Assembly: GCF_009834915.1 (NCBI RefSeq) | Contig: NZ_WVHS01000002.1 | Location: 868,001 to 932,000 of the forward strand | Direction of reading: 5' to 3' | DNA from: Hufsiella ginkgonis | Lineage (GTDB): Bacteria > Bacteroidota > Bacteroidia > Sphingobacteriales > Sphingobacteriaceae | Length of the DNA stretch: 64,000 nucleotides | In this document: positions 53,102 through 60,622 of the stretch, in pieces | How positions within the stretch are numbered: position 1 is the stretch's first letter | Layout: every line of letters begins with the position of its first letter | The notes under the pieces: model-generated | The model's database searches: none | What the model was told of the DNA's origin: nothing | Seen by the model: the letters and a program-made list of their open reading frames with translations, nothing else | Translations under genes and position numbers: made by a program

Positions 53102-53785
53102 TTATAGTTCGTCGTGGAGGGATGTGGCGGCAGCTTTCAGGAGCGAGGCGCTCAATCGCTGGGTGATATCCGGGTTAATGTATTCGAAACGGATATTGCC
53201 TTTTTTGTTGAGGATGAACACCGAAGGTACAGGCAGCAACTTGTCTGTATTCTTTCCCCCTGATGCGGCAGGTAAAAAGCTATCGTAATTCTTCGGCCCT
53301 TTAAAAGCGATCCCGAACTTTTTGGCGGCGCTAAGATCCGCATCCGACAAAAGCGTGTACGAAAGCTTGTTCCTGGTCATGGTCTGCGAAAGATTCTCCG
53401 GGCTATCTGTACTAATGGCGATGACCTGGAAACCCATTTGTTTGAGGTCGGCTTCGATGGCTTGTAAGCCTGCTAATTGTTTATTGCAGAAGGGGCACCA
53501 GCCGCCGCGGTAAAATACGAGGATGGTGGGTTTGGCGGCAACGGCCAGGTTAAGGTCGAAGGGTTCGCCTGAGGATTTGGGTAATACCAGTTTTGGAATT
53601 GATTCCCCGATTAACAGCGGGCTGATATCTTGCGGTTTCAGGGGAACGCCCGCGGTCATTTTGATAGTATCGGCAGGAAGTATTCCGGCCTTTAGTGAAG
53701 TTGTACTTGAAAATGCGAAAATAAATACGATAAAAATGATTTCGGATAATTTCACTACCAACTGATTGATCAACTTTATAGTCAT
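53102..53785 (-). CDS. Membrane-anchored or periplasmic peroxiredoxin-like protein (AhpC/TSA family)
   Basis: This 227-residue protein has an N-terminal hydrophobic segment (about 8-28) and a thioredoxin-like AhpC/TSA domain with FYRGGWCPFC (Cys97 and Cys100) and the typical LAGLQAIEADLKQMGFQVIA strand-helix. It should reduce peroxides or oxidised thiols outside the cytoplasm. The CxxC is more like the peroxiredoxin-like/AlkD-type subgroup than classical AhpC. Its promoter carries the same TTGTAAGG-N15-CGACTAA element as the sigma/MsrB locus 4 kb away, which suggests membership in that stress regulon. Confidence 0.85.
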   Translation of the reverse strand: MTIKLINQLVVKLSEIIFIVFIFAFSSTTSLKAGILPADTIKMTAGVPLKPQDISPLLIGESIPKLVLPKSSGEPFDLNLAVAAKPTILVFYRGGWCPFCNKQLAGLQAIEADLKQMGFQVIAISTDSPENLSQTMTRNKLSYTLLSDADLSAAKKFGIAFKGPKNYDSFLPAASGGKNTDKLLPVPSVFILNKKGNIRFEYINPDITQRLSASLLKAAATSLHDEL

Positions 53786-53803
53786 GATAAGGATTTTAAC
53801 AGC

Positions 53804-53834
53804 TTAGTCGGGTGCAATAATTAAACCTTACAAG
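53804..53834 (-). promoter_or_regulatory. ECF-type promoter of the peroxiredoxin/thioredoxin operon
   Basis: On the minus strand CTTGTAAGG (53834-53826), 15 nt, then CGACTAA (53810-53804). The -10-like box ends 18 bp before the peroxiredoxin ATG. Both boxes and the spacing equal those of the two divergent promoters at 57509-57580, apart from one base. Confidence 0.75.
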
Positions 53835-53869
53835 AAAAGCGGGATTAAATTACAGACCTATTCCGGGCG

Positions 53870-54946
53870 TTATTCGGCCAACAGCTCTTTTAGTTTTTTT
53901 TGCAATACTTTCTTATCCGGCAGGTATAACTGGTATTTCGAGACGAAGATCTTGTTCGAAATTCCCCGTGTGGCGTACTCTACCGTTACATCGTCCTTGT
54001 ATTTGGATAAAATGATCCCTATCGGCTGATTATCGCCTTCCACGTTTTGCTCCACCTCGAAATAATTCAGATAGAGATTCATCTGGCCGATATCCTGGTG
54101 TTTTACCGACTTTACTTTCAAATCGATCAGCACGAAACATTTCAGTATGCGGTGGTAAAAAACCAGATCGACATAAAAATGAGTATTATCGAGCGTAACC
54201 CGGTATTGCCTGCCGATAAAAGCGAAACCTTTGCCGAGTTCCATAATGAACGATTGCAAATTGTCGGCAATCCGTTGCTCCAGATGCTTTTCGTCGTATT
54301 GTTGCGCTTCGGGGATTTGCAGAAACTCAAGGACATAAGGGTCGCGAATAAGGTCAGTTTCCGTTTGTACAATACTTCCTTTACCCGCCAGTTCTCTGAC
54401 CCCCTTAGCGTCTTTGCTCATGGCAATGCGCTCAAACAAAGCGCTGTCCATTTGCCGCCGTAGTTCTCTTACAGACCAATTTTCTTGAATGGATGCTTGT
54501 TGGTAGAAACTCATTTCCTGCTCGTTATCACATTTCAAGAGATCATAGTAATGAGACCAGCTGAGGTGGTGTGACACTGTCAGACCAGTCGGGGTCTCGT
54601 ACGTTGCCTGTTGGTGTAACGGCGTCACACCAACCGCAGAATTACCAGACGCCTGCGGAAAAACAACAAATCGTTTATAAAATAATCGCATGTATGTAAG
54701 TTGGCTTCTACTGAATCCTTTGCCCAATTCCCTTGTGAGCTCTTTTGACAGATCAATGAGCATTTGACGAGTGGAAACTTCGTCATACTTTTCGCTTGTT
54801 TCCTTTTCAACAATCAATTGACCCACTGTCCAATAAGTTTGAAGTAGCGCTATATTAATATTGCGGGCGATATTCCTCCTGGATTGCTCCACGATCAGGC
54901 TAATTTGTCTGATCAGTTCGCTATAATTATTCTCAACAGATTTCAT
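53870..54946 (-). CDS. YhcG-type PD-(D/E)xK nuclease domain protein (DUF1016)
   Basis: This 358-residue protein has an N-terminal DUF1016 winged-helix region (about 10-185; ARNINIALLQTYWTVGQLIV, LTYMRLFYKRF) and a C-terminal PD-(D/E)xK nuclease region (about 200-350) with DLVFYHRILKC and IDLKVK (Asp260, Asp275, Lys277), followed by GQMNLYLNYF. It is full length with intact nuclease residues. Family members occur in defence islands and near mobile DNA; the exact function is unsettled. Just upstream on the same strand lies a broken HEPN gene, suggesting an accessory insertion between housekeeping redox genes. Confidence 0.9.
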   Translation of the reverse strand: MKSVENNYSELIRQISLIVEQSRRNIARNINIALLQTYWTVGQLIVEKETSEKYDEVSTRQMLIDLSKELTRELGKGFSRSQLTYMRLFYKRFVVFPQASGNSAVGVTPLHQQATYETPTGLTVSHHLSWSHYYDLLKCDNEQEMSFYQQASIQENWSVRELRRQMDSALFERIAMSKDAKGVRELAGKGSIVQTETDLIRDPYVLEFLQIPEAQQYDEKHLEQRIADNLQSFIMELGKGFAFIGRQYRVTLDNTHFYVDLVFYHRILKCFVLIDLKVKSVKHQDIGQMNLYLNYFEVEQNVEGDNQPIGIILSKYKDDVTVEYATRGISNKIFVSKYQLYLPDKKVLQKKLKELLAE

Positions 54947-54952
54947 TTTGCC

Positions 54953-55120
54953 TTATTCCTCCCCCCTTAATGCTTCGATTTGTTTCACACACACCACTTC
55001 AGTCAGTTCCTTCAATTTCAATACCGTTCCCGCCAAATATTCCAGGTCTTCCTCACTTACAGTATACCTCAACTTATACCGCGAATCTATATACGCCTTT
55101 CTCAGGATGATAAATTCAGG
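54953..55120 (-). pseudogene. 5'-truncated HEPN-domain gene remnant
   Basis: Read on the minus strand an open stretch of 55 codons gives PEFIILRKAYIDSRYKLRYT, then SEEDLEYLAGTVLKLKELTE and ...EALRGEE, ending in TAA. The LLRKAYIDARY...EELEYL..RV..LKELTE pattern is the C-terminal half of HEPN-domain proteins (partners of MNT nucleotidyltransferases). A stop precedes it and no N-terminal half is recognisable upstream, so it is a decayed fragment. It ends 7 bp before the YhcG-type gene. Confidence 0.55.
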
Positions 55121-55237
55121 TTATCACTACTCATTTTCGGCGAAGTGAAGGTAGGGATTAAAAAAAGGCGAAGGAAATTTGGGTGCCAGGTGGGAGTTGG
55201 CAAAATGAGGGGTAGGGAAAATAGTTTGGAACTTACA

Positions 55238-56023
55238 CTACAACCCCGAATAATAATCATACCCCCTCTCCGCCCAATAATCCCTGGGCCGCTCGTTACT
55301 GAACGTCATTGTCCCGATTCGCTTCAGGTTTTTGATCCCGTATTTCACCGGGATGATGAGCCGCAGTGGCGCGCCATGTCCGTCGGTTAGCGGCATATCG
55401 TTCATTTCATAGGCCAGGATGGTTTGCGGGTGCAGCGCACTATCCATATCGATACCCACGTAATACTTCTCATCCGGGGTTTCCAACCCAAGATAAGCCA
55501 TTGCCGCTTCGTCGTTCAAGCGATAATGATCCATAAAATCGATCAATTTCACACCTGCCCAGTATTGGACCTGGTCCCAGCCTTCCACGCACTTAAAGTC
55601 AAAGACGATTTCCGTTCTCGGTAAAGCCTTTATGTCGTCCAGGCCGATGAGCAGCACCTGCCCGGATCGCTTCATTACAGACAGGTTCCATAACGAGACG
55701 TCGATCTTTTCTTTCATACCCACATGGCTATTCTCTCTCACCTTCTTTGCAGCCCCGGATTTGGGATACGTTTTTACCAAATGGTTCCTGCTGAAGAAAT
55801 TCCGGAAAGCCAGTTCCGATTGGTTTAACGCACGGCGAAAAGGCGCCTGCGCCTTGCCCGTTATCCCGGGTGTTTCTTTTGGCGACTTCTTCAGCCAGCT
55901 CCATCCGCCATAAGCAGCGACACTTAACCCGGCAAAGGCTGTAAACGAAATGAAGTTCCTGCGTTTGATCTGCTGCTCTACAGTGAGCGGCTGTTTAGGG
56001 TTTTTCTTCGGCAGGTTGTTCAT
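55238..56023 (-). CDS. Tat-exported molybdopterin oxidoreductase (sulfite-oxidase fold, MsrP-like)
   Basis: This 261-residue protein has a twin-arginine signal (KRRNFISFTAFAGLS, Arg21-Arg22) and an oxidoreductase molybdopterin-binding domain (about 105-245). Cys145 in FKCVEGW is the expected molybdenum ligand. Relatives include the periplasmic methionine-sulfoxide reductase MsrP and other small SUOX-fold enzymes. Its start overlaps the cytochrome b gene by 29 bp, so the pair is co-translated, with the cytochrome supplying electrons. The substrate is inferred from neighbours (MsrB, oxidative-stress promoter). Confidence 0.85.
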   Translation of the reverse strand: MNNLPKKNPKQPLTVEQQIKRRNFISFTAFAGLSVAAYGGWSWLKKSPKETPGITGKAQAPFRRALNQSELAFRNFFSRNHLVKTYPKSGAAKKVRENSHVGMKEKIDVSLWNLSVMKRSGQVLLIGLDDIKALPRTEIVFDFKCVEGWDQVQYWAGVKLIDFMDHYRLNDEAAMAYLGLETPDEKYYVGIDMDSALHPQTILAYEMNDMPLTDGHGAPLRLIIPVKYGIKNLKRIGTMTFSNERPRDYWAERGYDYYSGL

Positions 56024-56708
56024 CGTTTGAAGGAATAGTTAAAGATTTGATATTAGGAGATTCGATCACTTCGAAGCCCGAGATCACCGAGCGGAAGTTG
56101 TTCCATCCCGCAAGGAACACCTGGACGATATGGACCAGGAAAAACAAGACGTAGCCAATGGTTAAGGCGAAATGAAAGATCCTGGCGAGGTGGTAACCCC
56201 CGCAAAGCCAGGTGAGCCAGTAAAATTGCACGGGTTTATAAATGGCAAGGCCGGTTACCAGCGAGCCAAACCCCATCACGATGATCGATGTGTATGCGAT
56301 CCGTTGAGCGGCATTGTATTTGTCCTGCGGGGGAAGGCCTTTCCGGATATGGAAGTCGTGCAATACTACCAGCCAGGCTTCTCTAAAAGAATTGCGTTTC
56401 GGGAGCAGGTGCCGCCATTCACCGGAAACCCAGGTGTAAAGCACGTACAGGAGCCCATTTAAAGAGAAACCCCACATGAACATAAAATGCCAGGCCATCC
56501 CTTCGGCTAGCCGGAACGGGATATGGAGTGCTTTATAAAATCCCTGCGGGAAGAACAGGTAAAAGGTATGCCCGAAAAGCGTGATCGTATAATGACTGTT
56601 TGCCCAGTAAATCAGCAGTCCGCTCCAGGTCATGATGGTAAGCACCGGGAAGTTCACCCAATGGAACCAGCGGATGGCTAACGGGTGCTTCTCTTTCATC
56701 GTTTTCAT
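55995..56708 (-). CDS. Membrane cytochrome b (b561/Ni-hydrogenase type), partner of the molybdoenzyme
   Basis: This 237-residue protein has four to five membrane helices and conserved His in IRWFHWVNFPVLTIMTWSGL, AWHFMFMWGFSLNGLLYVLY and GGYHLARIFHFALTIGYVLF, expected to hold two b hemes. This is the cytochrome_b561-like domain found in quinol-linked membrane anchors. It would pass electrons from quinol to the periplasmic molybdopterin enzyme encoded by the overlapping next gene. It starts 4 bp after the DUF1223 gene stop. Confidence 0.88.
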   Translation of the reverse strand: MKTMKEKHPLAIRWFHWVNFPVLTIMTWSGLLIYWANSHYTITLFGHTFYLFFPQGFYKALHIPFRLAEGMAWHFMFMWGFSLNGLLYVLYTWVSGEWRHLLPKRNSFREAWLVVLHDFHIRKGLPPQDKYNAAQRIAYTSIIVMGFGSLVTGLAIYKPVQFYWLTWLCGGYHLARIFHFALTIGYVLFFLVHIVQVFLAGWNNFRSVISGFEVIESPNIKSLTIPSNDEQPAEEKP

Positions 56709-56712
56709 AGGC

Positions 56713-57480
56713 TTAATTTAGGCGGGGCGCTGAGTTTACGGTTGAGGCGGCAAGGATCTCCCCGGTTTGCGTGTTTTGAACAAAACCGATGATCTCCCAA
56801 TTGCGCGGATCGAAATCCTTTGGCAGCACAAGCGATACCTGGCCGATTCCTGGGGCAACCTGCTGAAGCGACCGAACGATGTTGGTATGAGGCAAGGTCA
56901 GGCCGCTGTTCTCGCCACGGGTAACTTTCACTGTCGCCGATTTTTGAACACTTGCAAGGTATAATTCCTGGCCATCAACTTTGGGAAAGGTAAGGTTAAT
57001 GACGGCAACGCCGGGTGAAAGGCTTTTTAATTGAAGATTAAGCGGGGTAGACGCCGGCGTCCCCGGCGACATAATCGCTTTTCGTAATTTACTTTCATCA
57101 GATCCGACAAATTCCGTTTTGCCATTCACCACCATTTGCGGGGTATAAACGCCGTTTTGATGAAACCATCGGGAATACTGCCGCTGACGCTCCGACCATT
57201 GCGCGCTGCTGAACGGATCTTTCCAGCCCAGGCGGTCCCAATAATCTACATGATAAGCCAGGATATACACCGGTTTCCCGGCGTATTCTTTCCCTATCCG
57301 GCTCACTAATTCATCGGCCGGCGGACAACTCGAACAACCTTCGGAAGTAAACAGCTCGATGAATGCGAAGCCTGGAAGCGGCTCACCGGCGGATGCCTCA
57401 CCACCTGTAAAGGAGAAACCGGCAATTGCCAGGATCGCTACGCTTACGACCAGCACGGTGATTTTTACGTATATACTCAT
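56713..57480 (-). CDS. Secreted DUF1223 protein with thioredoxin-like CxxC
   Basis: This 255-residue protein has a signal peptide or anchor (about 5-30) and a DUF1223 domain: FIELFTSEGCSSCPPADEL (CSSC near residues 49-52), ILAYHVDYWDRLGWKDPFSS and the YTPQMVVNGKTEFVGSD segment. DUF1223 has a thioredoxin-like fold and is presumed redox-active in the periplasm. It is the first gene of the operon DUF1223-cytochrome b-molybdoenzyme and starts 28 bp after the -10 box of the shared ECF-type promoter. Confidence 0.9.
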   Translation of the reverse strand: MSIYVKITVLVVSVAILAIAGFSFTGGEASAGEPLPGFAFIELFTSEGCSSCPPADELVSRIGKEYAGKPVYILAYHVDYWDRLGWKDPFSSAQWSERQRQYSRWFHQNGVYTPQMVVNGKTEFVGSDESKLRKAIMSPGTPASTPLNLQLKSLSPGVAVINLTFPKVDGQELYLASVQKSATVKVTRGENSGLTLPHTNIVRSLQQVAPGIGQVSLVLPKDFDPRNWEIIGFVQNTQTGEILAASTVNSAPRLN

Positions 57481-57508
57481 AATAGTATTAATTTACTGGT
57501 TTTGGGGT

Positions 57509-57539
57509 TTAGTCGGCATATTAACGGATACCTTACAAA
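57509..57539 (-). promoter_or_regulatory. ECF-type promoter of the DUF1223/cytochrome b/molybdoenzyme operon
   Basis: On the minus strand TTTGTAAGG (57539-57531), 15 nt, then CGACTAA (57515-57509). It is the mirror of the promoter at 57550-57580 with identical boxes and spacing; the two -35 boxes form a 9-bp inverted repeat 10 bp apart. Confidence 0.8.
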
Positions 57540-57549
57540 CAATAAGTAT

Positions 57550-57580
57550 TTTGTAAGGAACCCGCTTTCGCCGCGACTAA
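57550..57580 (+). promoter_or_regulatory. ECF-type promoter of the sigma/anti-sigma/msrB operon
   Basis: TTTGTAAGG (57550-57558), 15 nt, CGACTAA (57574-57580), 26 bp ahead of the sigma ATG at 57607. The same element faces the opposite operon and the peroxiredoxin operon, so the encoded sigma factor probably recognises it and controls its own synthesis. Confidence 0.8.
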
Positions 57581-57606
57581 GCGATAACATAGCTGACGCT
57601 TCATCA

Positions 57607-58173
57607 ATGACCAACGATCATTTACAACCTGCCGACTGGGTGACCAACCATGCCGATTACCTGTACCAATATGCAGTTAAGCGGGTGAACGACGCAGATA
57701 TCGCGCGCGACCTTGTGCAGGATACCTTCCTGGCCGCACTCGAAAAAGCCGCCGCTTTTGAAGGACGGAGCAGCGAACGCACCTGGCTTACCGCTATTAT
57801 CAAATTCAAGATTTACGACGTATACCGGGAGAAGTCGGGAAGTTTGAAAGAGCTGAGAACGGAAGAACATGAGGCGCTGCAGCAGCAGGACTTTTTCAAT
57901 GATTTCGGGCATTGGATACCGGCGCATTACCCGGAGAACTTTATTTCAACGGAACCCGATCCGTTGCAGGCAAAAGAGTTCGGTGAGGTCCTTAAGCGGT
58001 GCATGGAAAAACTGCCCGCCCTTTGGTTGTCCGTCTTTACGATGAAGCACCTGGATGAGGAAACCACCCCCGTGATCTGCGAGTCGCTGCGCATCAGTTC
58101 CTCCAATTACTGGGTGATCGTTCACCGGGCAAAATTAAGCCTGCGGGCTTGTCTTCAAAAGAACTGGATTTAA
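57607..58173 (+). CDS. ECF sigma-70 factor of an oxidative-stress regulon
   Basis: This is a 188-residue sigma factor from the ATG at 57607; an earlier TTG at 57502 lies upstream of the promoter and is excluded. Region 2 spans about 12-85 (VNDADIARDLVQDTFLAALE, ERTWLTAIIKFKIYD) and region 4 about 130-185 (LWLSVFTMKHLDEETTPVIC, SSNYWVIVHRAKLSLRACL). It is followed by a small zinc-type anti-sigma gene whose ATG lies 11 bp after its stop. Its own promoter and two others share one bipartite element, the expected pattern for an autoregulated ECF factor. Confidence 0.92.
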   Translation: MTNDHLQPADWVTNHADYLYQYAVKRVNDADIARDLVQDTFLAALEKAAAFEGRSSERTWLTAIIKFKIYDVYREKSGSLKELRTEEHEALQQQDFFNDFGHWIPAHYPENFISTEPDPLQAKEFGEVLKRCMEKLPALWLSVFTMKHLDEETTPVICESLRISSSNYWVIVHRAKLSLRACLQKNWI

Positions 58174-58184
58174 ACGAACAAACG

Positions 58185-58454
58185 ATGAACGCATTAAAGA
58201 AAATACAACACAACTGCAAACAAGCTACGTTCCTGATCGAGAAGCAAAGCCTTACCAGGCTCAGTCTGCGCGAGTCGATCGAACTGCGTATCCACCTGGC
58301 AGGCTGTTCCCTCTGCCGGTTATACCAGCAGCAGAGCGGTATGATCGGGCGTGCGGTACAACAATTGTTGAAATCGAGCCGGGAAAAGCCGCTGGATGAA
58401 ACTTTCAAACAGGAGCTGCAAAACCGGATCGACGAGCGGTTAAATAAAAACTAA
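58185..58454 (+). CDS. Small soluble zinc-type anti-sigma factor (ZAS/zf-HC2)
   Basis: This 89-residue protein from the ATG at 58185 (the frame is open back to 58149 inside the sigma gene) has no membrane helix. Cys11 and the block HLAGCSLC (His37, Cys41, Cys44) form the Cys...His-x3-Cys-x2-Cys zinc-ligand set of ZAS anti-sigma factors, such as RsrA and ChrR, where oxidation releases the sigma factor. A charged C-terminal helix follows. It likely binds the preceding sigma factor and senses thiol oxidation in the cytoplasm; redox sensing is inference from the motif and target genes. Confidence 0.82.
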   Translation: MNALKKIQHNCKQATFLIEKQSLTRLSLRESIELRIHLAGCSLCRLYQQQSGMIGRAVQQLLKSSREKPLDETFKQELQNRIDERLNKN

Positions 58455-58462
58455 CTGGTTAT

Positions 58463-58474
58463 AAGGAGGAGAAG
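58463..58474 (+). promoter_or_regulatory. Strong Shine-Dalgarno ahead of msrB
   Basis: TAAGGAGGAGAAG stands immediately before the ATG at 58475, with the core AAGGAGG 5 nt from the start. Most genes here lack such a motif, as is usual in Bacteroidota. It favours the ATG at 58475 over the inner one at 58508. Confidence 0.6.
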
Positions 58475-59011
58475 ATGGAGATCACTAAAGAACTAAAATC
58501 ACTGACTATGAAATTATTAAAATTGTTTATAGCGCCCCTGCTGCTGGTCTCGTTACAGGCTTGCAGCCAGGGTAACCCGAAGAAAATGAAAGCGGCAACT
58601 TCCGAAGATGCCGGTACCTTCCCCGGAGCCAAACCGAACAGCTACTGGAAACAAACCCTTACGCCGGAGGCCTACCACATTATGGTAGAAAAGGGTACGG
58701 AACCGTCTTTTAAAAATCCCTACTGGAACAATCACCAAAAAGGTACGTACGTGAGCGCGGCAACCGGCAAACCGCTGTTCAGTTCGGATACAAAATTTGA
58801 ATCAGGCACTGGCTGGCCGAGCTTCTTTAAGCCGATCAATGAAAAGGATATCATGATCATCAGGGACAGTTCGCTCGGAATGGTCCGCGAAGAAGTGGTT
58901 GAGCGGAGTACCGGGCTGCACCTGGGCCATGTGTTCGACGATGGCCCCGCTCCCACCGGCAAGCGTTACTGTATGAATTCTTACGCATTGAAGTTTATCC
59001 CAGCCAAATAA
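58475..59011 (+). CDS. msrB: Peptide-methionine (R)-S-oxide reductase MsrB, lipoprotein form
   Basis: This 178-residue protein carries a lipoprotein signal (VSLQAC, Cys30 from the 58475 start), so it acts in the periplasm or on the membrane rather than the cytosol. The MsrB domain (about 48-178) shows FESGTGWPSFFKPI, LGHVFDDGPAPTGKRYCMNS with the catalytic Cys in RYCMN, and LKFIPA at the end. The two CxxC zinc knots of many MsrBs are absent. It reduces Met-R-sulfoxide in proteins. It is third in the sigma/anti-sigma operon, 20 bp after the anti-sigma gene, and pairs functionally with the divergent MsrP-like molybdoenzyme. Confidence 0.94.
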   Translation: MEITKELKSLTMKLLKLFIAPLLLVSLQACSQGNPKKMKAATSEDAGTFPGAKPNSYWKQTLTPEAYHIMVEKGTEPSFKNPYWNNHQKGTYVSAATGKPLFSSDTKFESGTGWPSFFKPINEKDIMIIRDSSLGMVREEVVERSTGLHLGHVFDDGPAPTGKRYCMNSYALKFIPAK

Positions 59012-59089
59012 ATCAGATGAAGAAATAAGTTTATACCTACTCGTGACCGCCATAGCCGCTATCCGGGCTTGCGCAAAAACAGACGAAGA

Positions 59090-60622
59090 TCATTCGTTCG
59101 CCAGTTGCCTGAGTGCTTTGAGGCCACCCTCATTTTTAGGATTTAAATTGACAGATTTTTGGTACATAAGTTTTGCTGCCTCTCTGTTACCCGTTTTCAA
59201 AAGCACCTCCCCGTAACTGTCATACACATTGAAGCTTTCAGGAAATAAAAGCGCATTTACTTTCAGCGCTTCCATTCCCAGTTGGGTGTAACCATCTTCA
59301 AAAAGCCTTAGACCTAAAAAATTAAGTTCCCCTTCGCTTAATACATATCGCTGATCATTTCTTAAGCCTGCCAGGCTGGAACTAGCCTGATCGATGCCCT
59401 GTTCCAGCAGCAGCCTCGCGTAGATCAGCGCCAATGACCTTTTGTAAACAAAAGATTTCCCGCTTAACAGCAAATACGTCTCCGGGGCAATGGTGGCATT
59501 CCCGGCATTATCCGTAGTCACTATCACCTGCCCTGTCTTCAGGTTATGCAGAAAAAAAGAATTCATGCCGGGTATCCCCCCACTATGCCATACCACTTTA
59601 CCCCCGTCATCATGCTTATAAATAAACCAGCCCAGGCCATAGCTCGCTTCATCAATTCCCGCCCGGAAATACGGAATGCTGCCATTGTTGAGTTTGACCG
59701 GGCTGAACATTTGGTTCAGGCTGCCAGGCGATACCAGCTTGCCTGAAAAAAGCGCCCGGTCAAACAGCAACATATCGCCGCCGGTGGCATATATATTTCC
59801 CTGCCCATAGAGCATGGACCAGTTGAACGTCCATTTGCGCAAAACAGGAACTTCATTAACCGGCTGCAAGGTACTGGAATAGGGAGCAGGTCTAATGAAA
59901 TTGACTGCCGTGCCGCTCCGCCCGGCGCTTCCGGGCGGCCCCCCCACACTGGAATGCAGCATACCAGCAGGCAGAAATATATGTTTTTTCAGGTAAGCCG
60001 GGAATTTTTCGCCACTCAACTTTTCCACCAGGAGTGCCAATAAACTAAACCCGGTATTGCAGTACTCATATTTTTCACCAGGGGAAAATTGCAAAGGTTT
60101 AGCATATGCTTTCAGTTCCGGCACCAGGTCTGCGTTCTTTACCTGGTAACCAGGTGCGCGCTCTAACAGCGGCGAGAAAAGGGCTTCGGTATTGGGCAGT
60201 CCGCTGGTGTGGGACAACAGGTGCCTGATGGTTACCGATTCAAAGGGAAAATCAGGAAAATACCTGCTCAATTTATCGTCAAGATGCAGCTCTTTCTTTT
60301 CAATCAGCTGGAAAATCGCGACCGCAGTAAAAGGTTTTGACACAGAGGCCATATTAAACCGGGTATCAGCTGCGTTCGGTATCTGCGGAGTAAGACCGGC
60401 AAATCCGAAGGACTTTTCGTAGATCAGATCCGTACCTTCAGCAATAAGCACATTGCCATTAATTTTTCTATCGGCATCTAGGGCATTATAAAAACTGTCC
60501 AGCTGCACAGGCAGATGCTGAGCAACGGCAGCTGAACAGTTAACGATTAACTGTAATAACACGAATAGCCTGTTCCAACTCAAAAAATAACTTTTCACCC
60601 TATTTCGCTTTATTGACCCCAA
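59090..60622 (-). CDS. Beta-lactamase-like serine hydrolase with C-terminal TPR
   Basis: This is a 510-residue secreted protein with a signal/anchor at about 12-35. The class-C beta-lactamase/PBP4-like fold has Ser93-x-x-Lys96 (SVSK) as nucleophile and general base, Tyr187-x-Asn189 (YCN), and a VWHSGG block near 345 in place of KTG. Residues about 425-510 hold TPR helices (GYTQLGMEALKVNALLFPES, FNVYDSYGEVLLKTGNREAA). Members hydrolyse D-amino-acid peptides or esters; lactam resistance is not implied. It is a paralog of the protein at 61390 and overlaps the upstream coiled-coil gene by 23 bp. Confidence 0.92.
   Translation of the reverse strand: MGSIKRNRVKSYFLSWNRLFVLLQLIVNCSAAVAQHLPVQLDSFYNALDADRKINGNVLIAEGTDLIYEKSFGFAGLTPQIPNAADTRFNMASVSKPFTAVAIFQLIEKKELHLDDKLSRYFPDFPFESVTIRHLLSHTSGLPNTEALFSPLLERAPGYQVKNADLVPELKAYAKPLQFSPGEKYEYCNTGFSLLALLVEKLSGEKFPAYLKKHIFLPAGMLHSSVGGPPGSAGRSGTAVNFIRPAPYSSTLQPVNEVPVLRKWTFNWSMLYGQGNIYATGGDMLLFDRALFSGKLVSPGSLNQMFSPVKLNNGSIPYFRAGIDEASYGLGWFIYKHDDGGKVVWHSGGIPGMNSFFLHNLKTGQVIVTTDNAGNATIAPETYLLLSGKSFVYKRSLALIYARLLLEQGIDQASSSLAGLRNDQRYVLSEGELNFLGLRLFEDGYTQLGMEALKVNALLFPESFNVYDSYGEVLLKTGNREAAKLMYQKSVNLNPKNEGGLKALRQLANE

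Noticed and set aside
57502-57606. Upstream TTG start for the second sigma factor
   Set aside because: The extension covers both ECF promoters, so it cannot be part of the transcript; ATG 57607 follows the -10 box by 26 bp.
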